A DNA stretch of 14,917 nt from Candidatus Neoanaerotignum tabaqchaliae (GTDB lineage Bacteria > Bacillota > Clostridia > Lachnospirales > Anaerotignaceae). The position numbers were made by a program, and so were the translations under genes. Numbering within the stretch: position 1 is the first letter of the stretch; every line of letters starts with the position of its first letter. Location of the stretch: NCBI GenBank assembly GCA_904420235.1, contig CAJFUS010000035.1, forward strand, positions 1-14,917. The letters are read 5' to 3'. Of this stretch, positions 14,760 to 14,917 are shown one piece after another. The notes beneath the pieces were generated by a model, which worked only from the letters and a program-made list of their open reading frames with translations, was not told the origin of the DNA and ran no database searches.

Positions 14760-14917
14760 ATGAAGCACCAAAGACTTTTAAGCTATGTAAGAAGGGCCGT
14801 TGACGACTACAAAATGATAGATAATGGAGACAAAATAGCCATTGGCCTTTCAGGCGGAAAAGACAGCATATGCCTTCTTTTGGCTTTGGCCACATTAAGA
14901 AGATTTTATCCAAATAA
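14760..14917 (+). CDS. TtcA-like PP-loop ATPase, 5' part only
   Basis: Fifty-two codons are present before the window ends. Residues 28-36 (IGLSGGKDS) are the PP-loop that binds ATP in adenine-nucleotide alpha-hydrolase enzymes. The preceding RRAVDDYKMIDNGDKIA (11-27) resembles the start of TtcA, which makes 2-thiocytidine in tRNA, more than TilS or MnmA. TtcA proteins carry CxxC motifs for an iron-sulfur cluster further on, which cannot be seen here. The start ATG is 11 bases after GGAGG, a rather long spacing, but no closer in-frame start exists. Other sulfur-transfer PP-loop proteins remain possible. Confidence 0.85.
   Translation, partial: MKHQRLLSYVRRAVDDYKMIDNGDKIAIGLSGGKDSICLLLALATLRRFYPN

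Overview
The window reads as ordinary chromosomal DNA from a low-GC Gram-positive bacterium of the class Clostridia. The support is AT-rich intergenic DNA, strong Shine-Dalgarno sites, near-consensus housekeeping promoters, a T-box leader, and the gene series rel, dtd, metallo-beta-lactamase, hemZ, hisS, aspS, an order that to my knowledge is common in clostridia. A finer placement (Lachnospiraceae-like) would be a guess. I see no prophage, insertion sequence, CRISPR array, tRNA or rRNA gene.

Left part (1-3009). At the left edge, a perfect consensus promoter on the minus strand starts a transcript that runs out of the window. Its first 119 bases contain two tandem GNRA-tetraloop hairpins, so it may be a structured RNA or leader I cannot name. 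Next, on the minus strand, are a LysR-type regulator and a sirtuin deacetylase 4 bases apart. Divergent from the regulator is an azlC-azlD pair (branched-chain amino acid efflux) with a strong promoter and a 9-bp inverted repeat over its start site. A bidirectional terminator separates azlD from mreB.

Middle part (3009-9105), all on the minus strand: mreB with a long basic tail; aspS with its own promoter and terminator; then hisS and ilvE as a two-gene unit under a complete T-box leader. ilvE lies between hisS and aspS, which are usually adjacent. The T-box shows no histidine codon where the specifier should be, and its tRNA-end-binding bulge does not fit tRNA-His.

Right part (9105-14917). 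A tightly packed minus-strand operon runs rel, dtd, metallo-beta-lactamase, hemZ, with gaps of 15, 12 and 7 bases. Upstream of rel, a good promoter, about 70 transcribed bases and a terminator suggest a short RNA or attenuated leader. Beyond it, on the plus strand, are a small membrane protein (possibly YrvL-like) and the first 52 codons of a TtcA-like PP-loop ATPase.

Functionally the window joins translation (AspRS, HisRS, DTD), the stringent response (Rel), branched-chain amino acid metabolism and export (IlvE, AzlCD) and cell shape (MreB). I found no clear new system. The best leads are the T-box specificity, the RNA at the left edge and the short transcript before rel.
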